Shown in pieces: positions 9,057-18,191 of a DNA stretch of 64,000 nucleotides. The DNA comes from Faucicola osloensis_C. GTDB lineage: Bacteria; Pseudomonadota; Gammaproteobacteria; Pseudomonadales; Moraxellaceae. The stretch lies in the NCBI GenBank assembly GCA_019353055.1, contig JABAHL010000001.1:248001-312000 (forward strand). Direction: 5' to 3'. The translations under genes and the position numbers were made by a program. The notes under the pieces are model-generated. The model was not told the origin of the DNA. It did no database searches and saw only the letters and a program-made list of their open reading frames with translations. Position 1 is the stretch's first letter. Every line of letters starts with the position of its first letter.

Positions 9057-10905
9057 AACTCAAAATATGGGACAGCTCTTTAATATATTGATCGAGTGTA
9101 TCGTCTATTACTTCTTTTTTCACAAAGTAATCAACCCCCGCTATTTTTAGCAGTTCGATGGTATGCGGGTTTAACGCTTTGGTATCATAAAAACAAACAA
9201 TAGTGACCCTGCCGTTCTGTTCAAGCTCGCGAAATTTGCTGACAAAGTCTAATATTGCTTGATAATGAATATTTCGGGAGATAAACAGCGCATCCACCGT
9301 ATGAGAGGACAAATAATCTTCAAGAGGTTCAGTATTGGTAAAGGTCTCAACTTTAGCACCGGCATTTTCCATGCGTTTGGCTTTTTCGAATAAATCTTCA
9401 TAGTGATACCAAACGACAATATGTTTATTTATCAATAAATTGCGCTCATAGTTGTGTTTCCAATCTTTTAGCAGTAACGATACCTGAAAATTGGTACCCA
9501 CATCAGGTTCGCTGGTAACTGTGATGCCGCCTTTCATCAACTCTAATAGTTTTTTTACCAAAAATAATCCTGCAGAATTAGTTGAGGAGGTATGTTTCAC
9601 TTCAGGATTAATTTGGAAAAAAGGTTCAAAAATCTGCTCTAAATGTTCCTTCGCAATGCCTATGCCGGTGTCTTCAATCTGCAACATCCACCGTACTTGC
9701 GTTTGTAAATGTTGCAACTGCGAGGTGATTGTTATGCTGCCTTTATCGGTAAATTTAATCGCATTTTCTACCAATGAGCTAATAATTAAAGTGATTTTTT
9801 GAATATCGCCTTCTAGGACATAATCGGCGTGATAGGGCTTTGCTGTTAAGGCAATATTTTTCTCGGCAGCAAAAGGCTGGTAGTCATTGACAATTTGGGT
9901 GATTAACGCCGTTGGACTAAATTGGTAGGCGCTGACCCCTGTTTGACCTTTATCGATACGGTTAATTTGGATGATTTGATCCAGCTTAGCATTCAAATCA
10001 TCTTTACCCAAACTAATAATTTCAACGGCATCTTTTTGCTCAGCGCTGATATATTGATTGTGTAATAGCTGTAAACCCGATTCGATACGACTCACAGAGG
10101 ATTTGAACTCATGAATCAAAATATTTTCAAATTTTGAGCTATGCTCAAGCTGCTTAAATTGGGTCTCTTCAAGGGTATTTTTTTCTTGGCGCAGGGTGTC
10201 GATTTGGGCAATTTGCGCCTTGCGCTTGTTGAGCAAATACACCAAGGCTTTCTCAAACACCCAAGCCTCATCACTTTTTGGTAGCTGATACGCCTCTGCC
10301 TGTGAAAACTCATCTTGCAAAATTTGATGACTTAAGTCTTCAAGCTGTGGCAAGCGATTGGTTAAATTTTGCACCTTCTGCACCACAAACCACAAATTTA
10401 GCAGCGTAATAAATGATAACACCAGCACTAACGGCAAATGTTGCCAAAACCATTGATGACGAATGGTTTGTAGGTCAAGGGTGAGGTTACTATAGCCAAT
10501 TAGCTGGTTTACTTTAGCGTTTTTTTGATTGGGCGTTAATTTTAATAAATTGATTTTAACAGGTTCGCTCAATCCGTAATAGCGCTCAAAAAGCACTTCA
10601 GTAACTTTAATCGGACGGGTGGTCGGATGCTGCTGCTGATCAAATGGAAAAAATAAAATGCTTTCGTACTGCGGCATTTCGCTTAACAGTTTGTCAATGC
10701 TAGCGGTTGTCACACTGTTAGGATTGCTGGCAGTAGACTGGGCAAGTAGATAATTTATCTTACTCGCCTGTTTGATTTCAGATTGCACCGTTTGGGTCAA
10801 GTCGACTAAGGTATAAATCACAAGGCAAATAAATAAAACCAATAAAAAGGGTATCGCAACGATACGCTTTACCCTAATTTGATACCCTAAAGTCTTCTGT
10901 ACCAT
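9055..10905 (-). CDS. Hybrid-like sensor histidine kinase with a C-terminal pseudo-receiver
   Basis: This 616-residue inner-membrane kinase has TM1 (about 14-37), a periplasmic sensor segment (about 40-155), TM2 (LVLVLSFITLLNLWFVV, about 156-174), then a coiled region. A HisKA domain follows with the H-box ILIHEFKSSVSR. The HATPase domain has an N-box (LVENAIKFTDKGS), DTGIGIAKEH and a degenerate G2 box (NSAGLFLV). The last 125 residues fold like a receiver, but the beta-3 phosphoacceptor Asp position reads ALFISRN (Ser), while the beta-5 Lys is kept (YFVKKEV). No response-regulator gene is adjacent. It starts 34 bp after der and may be co-transcribed with it. The signal is unknown. Confidence 0.85.
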   Translation of the reverse strand: MVQKTLGYQIRVKRIVAIPFLLVLFICLVIYTLVDLTQTVQSEIKQASKINYLLAQSTASNPNSVTTASIDKLLSEMPQYESILFFPFDQQQHPTTRPIKVTEVLFERYYGLSEPVKINLLKLTPNQKNAKVNQLIGYSNLTLDLQTIRHQWFWQHLPLVLVLSFITLLNLWFVVQKVQNLTNRLPQLEDLSHQILQDEFSQAEAYQLPKSDEAWVFEKALVYLLNKRKAQIAQIDTLRQEKNTLEETQFKQLEHSSKFENILIHEFKSSVSRIESGLQLLHNQYISAEQKDAVEIISLGKDDLNAKLDQIIQINRIDKGQTGVSAYQFSPTALITQIVNDYQPFAAEKNIALTAKPYHADYVLEGDIQKITLIISSLVENAIKFTDKGSITITSQLQHLQTQVRWMLQIEDTGIGIAKEHLEQIFEPFFQINPEVKHTSSTNSAGLFLVKKLLELMKGGITVTSEPDVGTNFQVSLLLKDWKHNYERNLLINKHIVVWYHYEDLFEKAKRMENAGAKVETFTNTEPLEDYLSSHTVDALFISRNIHYQAILDFVSKFRELEQNGRVTIVCFYDTKALNPHTIELLKIAGVDYFVKKEVIDDTLDQYIKELSHILS

Positions 10906-10939
10906 TTACTCATCCCTTAAAACGCCAATTAACATCGAC

Positions 10940-12343
10940 TTAACGTTTTTTGCCGCGTTTTTTGAATTTTTGCACTTCTCGACGTTTACGTTCTTTTTGC
11001 GCATCCGTCATGGTATTGGTGCGACCTGCGTAAGGGTTGGCGTTTTGTTTAAACTCAACCCGAATCGGGGTGCCTTCAAGCTTGAATACTTTGCGAAATT
11101 CGTTTTCTAGGTAGCGACGATAACTGTTTGGCACTTGGCTGGTCTGATTGCCATGAATCACAATAATCGGGGGATTATGACCGCCTAAATGTGCAAATCG
11201 AAGTTTAATGCGTCGCCCGCCTACCATAGGGGGCTGGTGTGCAGTAACCGCATCTTGCAGAATTTGGGTCAAGCGACTGGTGGAAATATCAAACATTGCC
11301 GCATCATAGGCACGATGAATCGATGGGTAAAGATTGCCAACGCCTGTCCCATGAAGCGCAGAGATTAAATGCACTTTTACATAAGGGATAAAGTTAAAAC
11401 GTCGATCCATTTCAATTTTGACAAAATTCTTTTGGTCTTGGTCAAGCCCGTCCCATTTATTGATGGCAAGTACCATCGCGCGACCCGCTTCTAAGGCGTA
11501 GCCCAACAAGTTCAAATCCTGATCGGTAATGCCTTCTTGCGCATCAATGACCACGATGACTACATGGGCATCTTTGATGGCTTGCAAGGTTTTGACCACG
11601 GAAAATTTTTCAACTTTTTCATCAATACGTCCACGGCGACGCACACCCGCAGTATCAATCAACACATAATGTCTATTGTCACGCTCATAAGGGATATAAA
11701 TACTATCGCGCGTGGTACCTGGCATATCAAAAACCACCACGCGTTCTTCACCAAGTAAGCGATTGACAAGCGTTGATTTGCCGACGTTGGGTCTGCCAAT
11801 GATGGCGATACGTAAACCATCAGGTGCTTGTTCTTCTTGGTCATCGGTGGGCATATTGGCAGTGACGGCTTCTAATAAATTGCCCACCCCGCGTCCGTGA
11901 CTAGCCGCCATGGAAAATGGCTCACCAAAACCTAACGCATAAAATTCATGAATCGCCGCTTCATGGACACCATCCATTTTATTGGCGGCTAAAAACACCG
12001 GCTTACCAAGGGTGTGAAGTTGTTTGGCAATGACTTCATCAGCGCCCGTGATACCTGCGCGGCTATCAACCACAAATACAATGATATCTGCTTCATGGAT
12101 AGCGGTATGCGATTGGTGAGACATATAGTCATCAATGGTGCCGTCACCTTCATCCACTTCGCCAATACCACCGGTATCGATAACGATAAAGGATTTTTCT
12201 TCAAAGGTTGCATCGCCATATTGACGGTCGCGGGTAAGACCTGCCAAATCAGCAACCAAGGCTTGACGACTGCGGGTCAACTGATTAAATAGGGTGGACT
12301 TGCCAACGTTCGGACGGCCAATCAAGGCAACAACTGGTTTCAT
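10940..12343 (-). CDS. der: Ribosome-assembly GTPase Der (EngA)
   Basis: This protein of about 467 residues has two tandem GTPase domains and acts in 50S subunit maturation. G1 motifs GRPNVGKST occur near residue 9 and again near residue 180. DTGG/DTAG switch II motifs and NKxD motifs (NKMDG, NKWDG) occur in each half, and the KH-like C-terminal domain ends in a basic tail (KERKRREVQKFKKRGKKR). I chose ATG 12343 (MKPVVALIG) because it fits the family N-terminus and has GGAAA about 8 bp upstream. The TTG at 12367 is rejected. It is the last member of the conserved rlmN-to-der block. Confidence 0.97.
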   Translation of the reverse strand: MKPVVALIGRPNVGKSTLFNQLTRSRQALVADLAGLTRDRQYGDATFEEKSFIVIDTGGIGEVDEGDGTIDDYMSHQSHTAIHEADIIVFVVDSRAGITGADEVIAKQLHTLGKPVFLAANKMDGVHEAAIHEFYALGFGEPFSMAASHGRGVGNLLEAVTANMPTDDQEEQAPDGLRIAIIGRPNVGKSTLVNRLLGEERVVVFDMPGTTRDSIYIPYERDNRHYVLIDTAGVRRRGRIDEKVEKFSVVKTLQAIKDAHVVIVVIDAQEGITDQDLNLLGYALEAGRAMVLAINKWDGLDQDQKNFVKIEMDRRFNFIPYVKVHLISALHGTGVGNLYPSIHRAYDAAMFDISTSRLTQILQDAVTAHQPPMVGGRRIKLRFAHLGGHNPPIIVIHGNQTSQVPNSYRRYLENEFRKVFKLEGTPIRVEFKQNANPYAGRTNTMTDAQKERKRREVQKFKKRGKKR

Positions 12344-12356
12344 AAATTTGATTTCC

Positions 12357-12404
12357 AAAATTTTCAAAAAGCAAAAGTTTCAACAAGCAAGATTTTAAAC
12401 ACGC
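12357..12404. repeat. 16-bp imperfect tandem repeat, three units, upstream of der
   Basis: Units AAAATTTTCAAAAAGC, AAAAGTTTCAACAAGC and AAGATTTTAAACACGC follow head to tail. Units 1 and 2 match at 14 of 16 positions. The array lies just 5' of the der start, in the bamB-der gap. Confidence 0.65.
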
Positions 12405-12435
12405 TTGAAAAATTCATTATTTCTATAACTTAACA

Positions 12436-12464
12436 AACCCAACATCGCGCTGCAATGCTGGGTT
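12436..12464 (-). terminator. Possible attenuator or weak terminator between bamB and der
   Basis: AACCCA-x-CAT pairs with ATG-x-TGGGTT around a 9-nt loop. Read on the minus strand it is followed only by TTTGTTAAGTT, so termination would be partial. Confidence 0.4.
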
Positions 12465-12544
12465 GTCATTTAAACTCACACTTTTATCAGTATGGGCTGC
12501 TCATCCACTCGCCAAAACTGCTAAATGCGTAAACAGTTTAACAA

Positions 12545-13786
12545 TTAACGATTTACTTGCCAAACACTAAATGCGCCATTTGCGCTTTGGGCAATCAAAC
12601 GGTTATTGATAAACTGTAATACCGCCACGTCGGATTTGGCTTGTTTTCTGTCAACCAGTGCCCCTGATGCGCGGTCATATATATGCAAATAACCCATGGC
12701 ATCACCAACTACTACATAGTTGCCGATACTCACCGCGTTACTTAAGCCACGATAAGACAAATTATCAGTTTGCCAATTAACCGTGCCGGTCATTTTATCC
12801 ATCGCCACCAATTCGCCATCAAGCGAAGTGGCGTAAACTTGGCTAGCATCTGTGCCGACTGATTTTAGGCTCGCCAACTCTTTGACAAAACTTAGCTGCT
12901 GTGAAGCCATATCGGCAGCGACTAACTGACCACTGTAGGACACAACATACAACATATTGCCATCTAGTACCGGGGTGGCATCCACATCAGAAATTTTTTC
13001 GATGTCACTACTGCCTTTGCTGATGCCAAAACGTTTTGACCAAATAGGCACGCCATTATCGATGTTTAAAGCATGGATACGACCATCGGCTGTCGAAACC
13101 AGCACTGTATTGCGATTGAATAAAATCGGCGTGGCACTACCGCGAACGCTTAAATTTGGATTTTGGGTGTTAAAAGTCCAAATAGGCGCGCCAGACTCTA
13201 GCGACAGCGCAGTAATTTTACCATCATTGCCAAGGGTAATGACACGGTTTTGGCTGATAAGGGCAGGGGATAGGTTTACGGTGTTTAAAGGCGTTTGCCA
13301 AATAACTTTGCCAGTCATTCTGTCTAACGCAATGATGACCCCTTTGCTGTCACTAACCACGGCTACGCGAGATTGTTCATCTAGCGCCACCCCTGACATT
13401 AGGCCTTGTTTGAGCTTGATACTCCAAAGCGCTTTGCCTTGCCCATCAAACGCTTGCACGCTACCGTCTGCTAACGCATTCACATAGCCATTGTTGTCAT
13501 ACGCCACGCGAAAGGCGGTAGGTTGCTGGCTGATGGTGGTTTTATTACGCAAATTGCCAAAGCGTTGGCTAACTTTTGTATTGCTGCCTTGACTAAACAG
13601 CGGAGAAATCACATTTTGACTGCTAGCGAGTTTCACAAGCGCGGCAGGTTTATGGACATTGTCAGATTTTTTAAATTTGTCACAACCTGTCAGGGTCATC
13701 GCTACCACCAAGGCAGTTGCGAATACGGCAGGTTTCATTAAGTTCGTCGATAAGGGTGTCGATTTTGTTGTTGTTATGGTAGTCAT
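12545..13786 (-). CDS. bamB: Outer-membrane assembly lipoprotein BamB
   Basis: This beta-propeller lipoprotein of the BAM complex helps insert beta-barrel proteins into the outer membrane. The signal sequence ends in the lipobox LTGC (Cys35 counted from this start). The body carries PQQ-like propeller repeats such as VIALDRMTGKVIWQTPL, ITALSLESGAPIWTF and IHALNIDNGVPIWSKRF, each closing a blade with a Trp. Length 413 is close to the usual size of about 390. The Met at 13738 (MKPAVFATALV) would give a more conventional signal peptide; the start used has GAGAT upstream. Order yfgM-bamB-der is conserved in gammaproteobacteria. Confidence 0.93.
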   Translation of the reverse strand: MTTITTTKSTPLSTNLMKPAVFATALVVAMTLTGCDKFKKSDNVHKPAALVKLASSQNVISPLFSQGSNTKVSQRFGNLRNKTTISQQPTAFRVAYDNNGYVNALADGSVQAFDGQGKALWSIKLKQGLMSGVALDEQSRVAVVSDSKGVIIALDRMTGKVIWQTPLNTVNLSPALISQNRVITLGNDGKITALSLESGAPIWTFNTQNPNLSVRGSATPILFNRNTVLVSTADGRIHALNIDNGVPIWSKRFGISKGSSDIEKISDVDATPVLDGNMLYVVSYSGQLVAADMASQQLSFVKELASLKSVGTDASQVYATSLDGELVAMDKMTGTVNWQTDNLSYRGLSNAVSIGNYVVVGDAMGYLHIYDRASGALVDRKQAKSDVAVLQFINNRLIAQSANGAFSVWQVNR

Positions 13787-13859
13787 TGTTTATCTCGTAA
13801 CGTACGGTGAAGTTTAAAATATTGTCAGTTAAAAGTTTTGTCAGGTTAAGATTTTGCAC

Positions 13860-14699
13860 CTATTTTATGCTTGAGGCAATAGCAGGCGCAGAGGCGATTG
13901 CAGCAGCAGGGGCAGTATTTTCAGCTTGGGTAGGTGCTTGGATAGGTTTAGCGAGTACGCCGCCTGTTAAATCAGGTTGTTTGACGCTTAAGCCTAGGCT
14001 TTCCATTTTGATACGCAGCAAGGCACGGTCTTGTGGGTTTGGGTTGTTTTGATTACGCTGTTCAATCAATTGCCAAGCCTTTTGATAATGATTAATGGCG
14101 GCTTTTTTATCACCTTGTTGGTTGGCAATGTCCCCCAAAATCTCAAGTTTACTGGCTTCAAAGGCAGCGGGTAAGGGGCTTTGTAAGCGTTTTTGTGCCG
14201 CATCGGCTTGATTGTCCGACAATAGCACTTGTGCTTGGCGCAAAATGGCAATGGCTTTTAGCCCCTCATCCTTAAGCGTTAACTGAGACGCTTTTTGTAG
14301 CGTTGCCGCCGCCGCTTTTAGATCATTGTTATCGGTTTGTTGTTTGGCTTGCAGCATTAAGGCTTGCCATGTATAAACCGAATTATCATGCTTAGCCACA
14401 AATTCGCGCAAGTCTTTGGCTAAATTGGCTTGCGCCGTAGCCAGCTGCGCTTGTGCTTTAGTATCGCTGGCAGCTTGGGTGGTTAGGGTCTCAATGTTGT
14501 TTTGGTCGCTTTGAATTTTGGCAAAATCGTTCGCCGCTGCGGTATCTATATTACCGCCATGCTTTTGCCAGTAAGTCCAGCCAAAATATCCCGCTAATAC
14601 CAATATAATAGCGGACAAAATATAGCCACCATATTGTTTGAGCGCGCCTAAGGATTGCTGTTCATCGTTTACTAGCTTAGGTTGTACGTCTTTAACCAT
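13860..14699 (-). CDS. yfgM: YfgM-family membrane-anchored TPR protein (SecYEG ancillary)
   Basis: This 279-residue protein has one N-terminal transmembrane helix (GGYILSAIILVLAGYFGWTYW, about 24-44) and a periplasmic tetratricopeptide-like domain rich in Ala, Gln and Asp. E. coli YfgM is an inner-membrane partner of the SecYEG translocon and PpiD, acting with periplasmic chaperones. Recognition rests on the membrane topology, the TPR_21-like start and the conserved position between hisS and bamB. The C-terminus is a low-complexity Ala/Pro tail (AENTAPAAAIASAPAIASS) not needed for the family fold. Confidence 0.88.
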   Translation of the reverse strand: MVKDVQPKLVNDEQQSLGALKQYGGYILSAIILVLAGYFGWTYWQKHGGNIDTAAANDFAKIQSDQNNIETLTTQAASDTKAQAQLATAQANLAKDLREFVAKHDNSVYTWQALMLQAKQQTDNNDLKAAAATLQKASQLTLKDEGLKAIAILRQAQVLLSDNQADAAQKRLQSPLPAAFEASKLEILGDIANQQGDKKAAINHYQKAWQLIEQRNQNNPNPQDRALLRIKMESLGLSVKQPDLTGGVLAKPIQAPTQAENTAPAAAIASAPAIASSIK

Positions 14700-14764
14700 T
14701 ACATAAAGCCTTTCAAAAAATTACTGATATAGGTTACCCATCAAAGTTGGCCCAATCAGATAGA

Positions 14765-16063
14765 TTAGATAAAATCTGGATTTTCGCTAAAGAGCGTGTC
14801 ACTCGCGACCGTAATTTGGTCACCGGTTGCCATTTTTTTGATGGTAATTTGCTGATTGGCGACTTCATCTTGCGCGATAATTACTGACAATTGCGCACCT
14901 GATTTATCGGCTTTTTTCATTTGCGCTTTTAAACTCGTGGCACTCGCCATTTTCACCCGAAGATTTGAACGTCGTGTACGCAGCTCATGGGCAAATTTGA
15001 TGGCATCGGTATAAACATCAGGATGGGCGACCACAAATACATCACAGGCCGGTGTTGCCTCAAACGGCTGTACCTTTTGCATGAGTAACAACAAACGCTC
15101 AAGCCCCATAGCAAAACCTACTGCCGGCTCGGAAGCGGCTGGTTTATCACTGCCAATAGATTTGATTTGTCCGATAAGTCCATCATAACGACCTCCAGCA
15201 CACACGGTGGATTGGCTACCTAGCTGGTCAGTTGTCCATTCAAATACAGTTTTATTGTAATAATCTAAACCCCGTACCAGTTTTGGATTAATCACAAAAT
15301 TGATGCCGACTGCTTTAAGATACTGTTGCAACGCTTCAAAATGCTGCTGGCTTGCTGCCCCCAAAAAGTCAGCAAGCTTTGGGGCATTCTCTAAAATTTG
15401 TTGGGTATTTTTATCTTTACTATCCAAAATGCGTAGTGGATTGGTGGTTAAGCGGCGCTGACTATCTTCATCCAATTGAGATTTTTTATCGGTTAAAAAA
15501 TCCACCAAGGCTTGGCGATACGCCAGTCGTTCGTCTATCTCACCCAAGCTATTAATCTCAAGTTGCACCACGTCTAAAATACCCAATTTTTGCCACATTT
15601 GGTAGGTCATGATAATGAGCTCGGCATCAGCATCCGCTAATTCACTGCCAAAACTCTCAACCCCTAATTGGTGAAACTGACGATAACGGCCTTTTTGCGG
15701 TTGTTCATAGCGAAACATAGGACCAATATACCAAAGTTTTGGATTGTCACCGCGCAATAAGTTATGCTCCACCACGGCACGTACCGCGCCTGCCGTGCCT
15801 TCAGGGCGTAGCGTCAATGCCGTGGGTGGGTTGGATTTGTCATAAAAACTATACATTTCCTTTTCAACAATGTCAGTGGCATCGCCAATCGCACGGGCAA
15901 ATAGCTGGGTTTCTTCAACGATAGGGAGGCGTATTTGCTCAAAGCCAAATTGATTGAGCACATCGATAAGGCTGCTTTCAAGTTGGCGCCATTCGCTCGA
16001 TGGGCGCGTAGATTCTGTCTCAATATGTAAGATATCATTAAACCCTTTAATGGATTTTAACAT
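14765..16063 (-). CDS. hisS: Histidyl-tRNA synthetase
   Basis: This class II aminoacyl-tRNA synthetase of about 432 residues attaches histidine to tRNA-His. Motif 2 is MFRYEQPQKGRYRQFHQ, the histidine-binding motifs are LVRGLDYYN and AGGRYDGL, and motif 3 is GFAMGLERLLLL. The C-terminal anticodon-binding domain follows (CDVFVVAHPDVYTDA). I chose ATG 16063 (MLKSIKGFND), the normal family start, with GGGAA about 8 bp upstream. An in-frame start at 16081 would add six residues. It lies between ispG and yfgM. Confidence 0.96.
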   Translation of the reverse strand: MLKSIKGFNDILHIETESTRPSSEWRQLESSLIDVLNQFGFEQIRLPIVEETQLFARAIGDATDIVEKEMYSFYDKSNPPTALTLRPEGTAGAVRAVVEHNLLRGDNPKLWYIGPMFRYEQPQKGRYRQFHQLGVESFGSELADADAELIIMTYQMWQKLGILDVVQLEINSLGEIDERLAYRQALVDFLTDKKSQLDEDSQRRLTTNPLRILDSKDKNTQQILENAPKLADFLGAASQQHFEALQQYLKAVGINFVINPKLVRGLDYYNKTVFEWTTDQLGSQSTVCAGGRYDGLIGQIKSIGSDKPAASEPAVGFAMGLERLLLLMQKVQPFEATPACDVFVVAHPDVYTDAIKFAHELRTRRSNLRVKMASATSLKAQMKKADKSGAQLSVIIAQDEVANQQITIKKMATGDQITVASDTLFSENPDFI

Positions 16064-16110
16064 AGTCAATTTCCCAAACAATGCAAACTAAAAAATAAAC
16101 AACACAAAAA

Positions 16111-17226
16111 TTATTTAACCCGTAAGATTTCATTGGCGCGCTGGGCTTCACGTTCAGCCACTTTCTGACGGACCATGGCTTCAATCTCGTCAGCAAGCTT
16201 GGTGGTATCAATCAAATGTGATTTTTCCCCATTTTTGTAGACAAGGCTATTTGGACTAGCACCCACCACGCCGATATCCGATTCTTTGGCTTCCCCTGGA
16301 CCATTGACTTTACAGCCAATCACCGATACATCCATTGGCTCACGGATATCCTCTAGGCGTTTTTCTAAGTCCATCATCACTCGAATCACATCAAACTCTT
16401 GGCGTGAGCAGCTAGGGCAGGCGATAAAATTCACCCCATTACTACGGATGCCGAGTGATTTTAAGATATCAAAACCGATTTTAATTTCTTCTTCTGGCTC
16501 AGCGGCTAGCGAAATACGCATGGTATCGCCAATACCTTCTAGTAGTAGTCCGCCTAACGCAATGGCAGATTTAACGGTACCGGTGCGGTATACCCCCGCT
16601 TCTGTCACACCTAAATGCAAGGGATTGTCAACTTGTGCAGAAATCAGCCGATACGCATCCATGGTCAAAAACACATTACTGGCTTTGACTGAAATTTTAA
16701 ATTGGTCAAAGTTATTACGATCTAAAATATCAATATGGCGCATCGCCGACTCAAGCATCGCTTCACCCGTGGGTTCACCATATTTTTTTTGGATGTCTTT
16801 TTCTAGTGACCCCGCGTTTACGCCAATGCGCATACTGATGCCATGATGTTTGGCAGCGGCAATCACTTCGCGCACTTTTTGTTCATTGCCGATATTACCT
16901 GGGTTGATACGTAAGCAGTCTGCACCGGCATCAGCCACCGCCAGTGCAATTTTATAATCAAAATGAACGTCTGCGACCAGTGGCACAGTGACTTGTTTTT
17001 TGATTTCGGCAAAGGCTTTTACGCTTTCCATCGTTGGCGTGGAGACGCGCATAAAATCCGCACCGGCATCGACACAGCGCTGAATCTGTGCCACAGTGGC
17101 ATCGACATCACAGGTATCAGTATTGGTCATACTTTGCACACTAATGGGCGCGTCACCGCCTACTGCGACATTACCGACGTAGATTTTTTTGGTGAGTTTA
17201 CGTTTGATGGGGTTATGCGCTGACAT
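16111..17226 (-). CDS. ispG: 4-hydroxy-3-methylbut-2-enyl-diphosphate synthase IspG
   Basis: This 371-residue [4Fe-4S] enzyme carries out the penultimate step of the MEP isoprenoid pathway, reducing MEcPP to HMBPP. The TIM-barrel half carries VGNVAVGGDAPISVQSMTNTDT and LRINPGNIGN. The cluster-binding Cys residues are in IACPSCSRQEFD and SVIGCKVNGPGEAKESDIG, the latter also holding the catalytic Glu. The protein is the short bacterial form without the plant/Chlamydia insertion. It sits between rodZ and hisS with small gaps, consistent with one operon. Confidence 0.97.
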   Translation of the reverse strand: MSAHNPIKRKLTKKIYVGNVAVGGDAPISVQSMTNTDTCDVDATVAQIQRCVDAGADFMRVSTPTMESVKAFAEIKKQVTVPLVADVHFDYKIALAVADAGADCLRINPGNIGNEQKVREVIAAAKHHGISMRIGVNAGSLEKDIQKKYGEPTGEAMLESAMRHIDILDRNNFDQFKISVKASNVFLTMDAYRLISAQVDNPLHLGVTEAGVYRTGTVKSAIALGGLLLEGIGDTMRISLAAEPEEEIKIGFDILKSLGIRSNGVNFIACPSCSRQEFDVIRVMMDLEKRLEDIREPMDVSVIGCKVNGPGEAKESDIGVVGASPNSLVYKNGEKSHLIDTTKLADEIEAMVRQKVAEREAQRANEILRVK

Positions 17227-17281
17227 AGGCGTTCCTATTATTATAACGAATGGCTTAGCGTATTTTTAAAGTTATAAGCCG

Positions 17282-18190
17282 TTAAGGTTTTAACGTAAAA
17301 TTGGCTTTATCGTTTTGGGCATAATTGCTTAATTTAATCGGTTGTTTGTTCAAATCCAAGCTCACGTTGCTCGCTTTATCGATATTGACTTGAAACGGCG
17401 CTTGACCTGTCAATTGGTAACTACCGCGTGCTTGATCGCCATCTAAAATCGTATTGCCTGTCGCATCCACAATGGTGATTTTGGTGGTGTCTTTCACAAA
17501 AATATCAATCGAAGCTTTGGCACCAGCTTGCCCGGTCGCTGCTATACCACTGGCATTATCAGCACTCACCGCAACACCGGTAATGGCAGATCCGGTGGCG
17601 GGTAAGCCACTGGCAGTCACCGTGTTTGTTACAATCGCTGAGCCTGCATTATTAAGCGACGCACCGCTGACTTGGTCTTGGGTTGGCATACTGGCAACAG
17701 CGCTAGCAGGCGCTTGTTCAACCGAGTCATTATGTGCTTTGCTAACTTTATTAAAAATAAAAATCGCAAGCCCCAATACCAATAAAATCCCACCAATGAC
17801 AAAAGGGTTAATACGCACACTGGGACGCGCTTCACGATTAAGCGTACCCATCGGCTGCATGGGGGCATTGATGACCGTGTCATATTTTTGTTTGAGGGTG
17901 GCGGGGTACTGGGCATCAAAACTTTGCGCGACCAGATTTTTATCCAAACCCAAAAAACGCCCATAGGTCGTGGCAAAACCGCGCGCAAAGGTAGGCTGTG
18001 GTAAGGCGTCAAAATCATTGGCTTCAAGCGCACGCAGATGACTTTTTAAAATGAAGGTTTTGGCAGCCACATCATCAATCGATAAGCCTTTTTTCTCACG
18101 GGCTTGTTTAAAACGCTGACCCAAAAGCTGGGTGGTGTCATGAACAGGGATAGAGTTTTGTTGATTGTCGGTGTTATTGCTGTTTTCCAT
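17282..18190 (-). CDS. rodZ: RodZ-type helix-turn-helix membrane protein
   Basis: This 302-residue bitopic protein has an N-terminal cytoplasmic HTH_25 domain (LGQRFKQAREKKGLSIDDVAAKT, about 23-90), one TM helix (NPFVIGGILLVLGLAIFIFN), an Ala/Ser/Thr-rich periplasmic linker, and a C-terminal DUF4115 beta domain. RodZ links MreB to the elongasome and affects rod shape. In a coccoid or coccobacillary moraxella its role may differ. It starts 1 bp before pilF ends, so the two are probably coupled. Confidence 0.88.
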   Translation of the reverse strand: MENSNNTDNQQNSIPVHDTTQLLGQRFKQAREKKGLSIDDVAAKTFILKSHLRALEANDFDALPQPTFARGFATTYGRFLGLDKNLVAQSFDAQYPATLKQKYDTVINAPMQPMGTLNREARPSVRINPFVIGGILLVLGLAIFIFNKVSKAHNDSVEQAPASAVASMPTQDQVSGASLNNAGSAIVTNTVTASGLPATGSAITGVAVSADNASGIAATGQAGAKASIDIFVKDTTKITIVDATGNTILDGDQARGSYQLTGQAPFQVNIDKASNVSLDLNKQPIKLSNYAQNDKANFTLKP

Positions 18191-18191
18191 C

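Noticed and set aside
12957..13487. 176-codon open frame on the plus strand
   Set aside because: It is antisense to bamB and does not resemble a protein; the propeller repeats on the other strand explain the sequence.
16286..16846. 186-codon open frame on the plus strand
   Set aside because: It is antisense to ispG, whose motifs are unambiguous.
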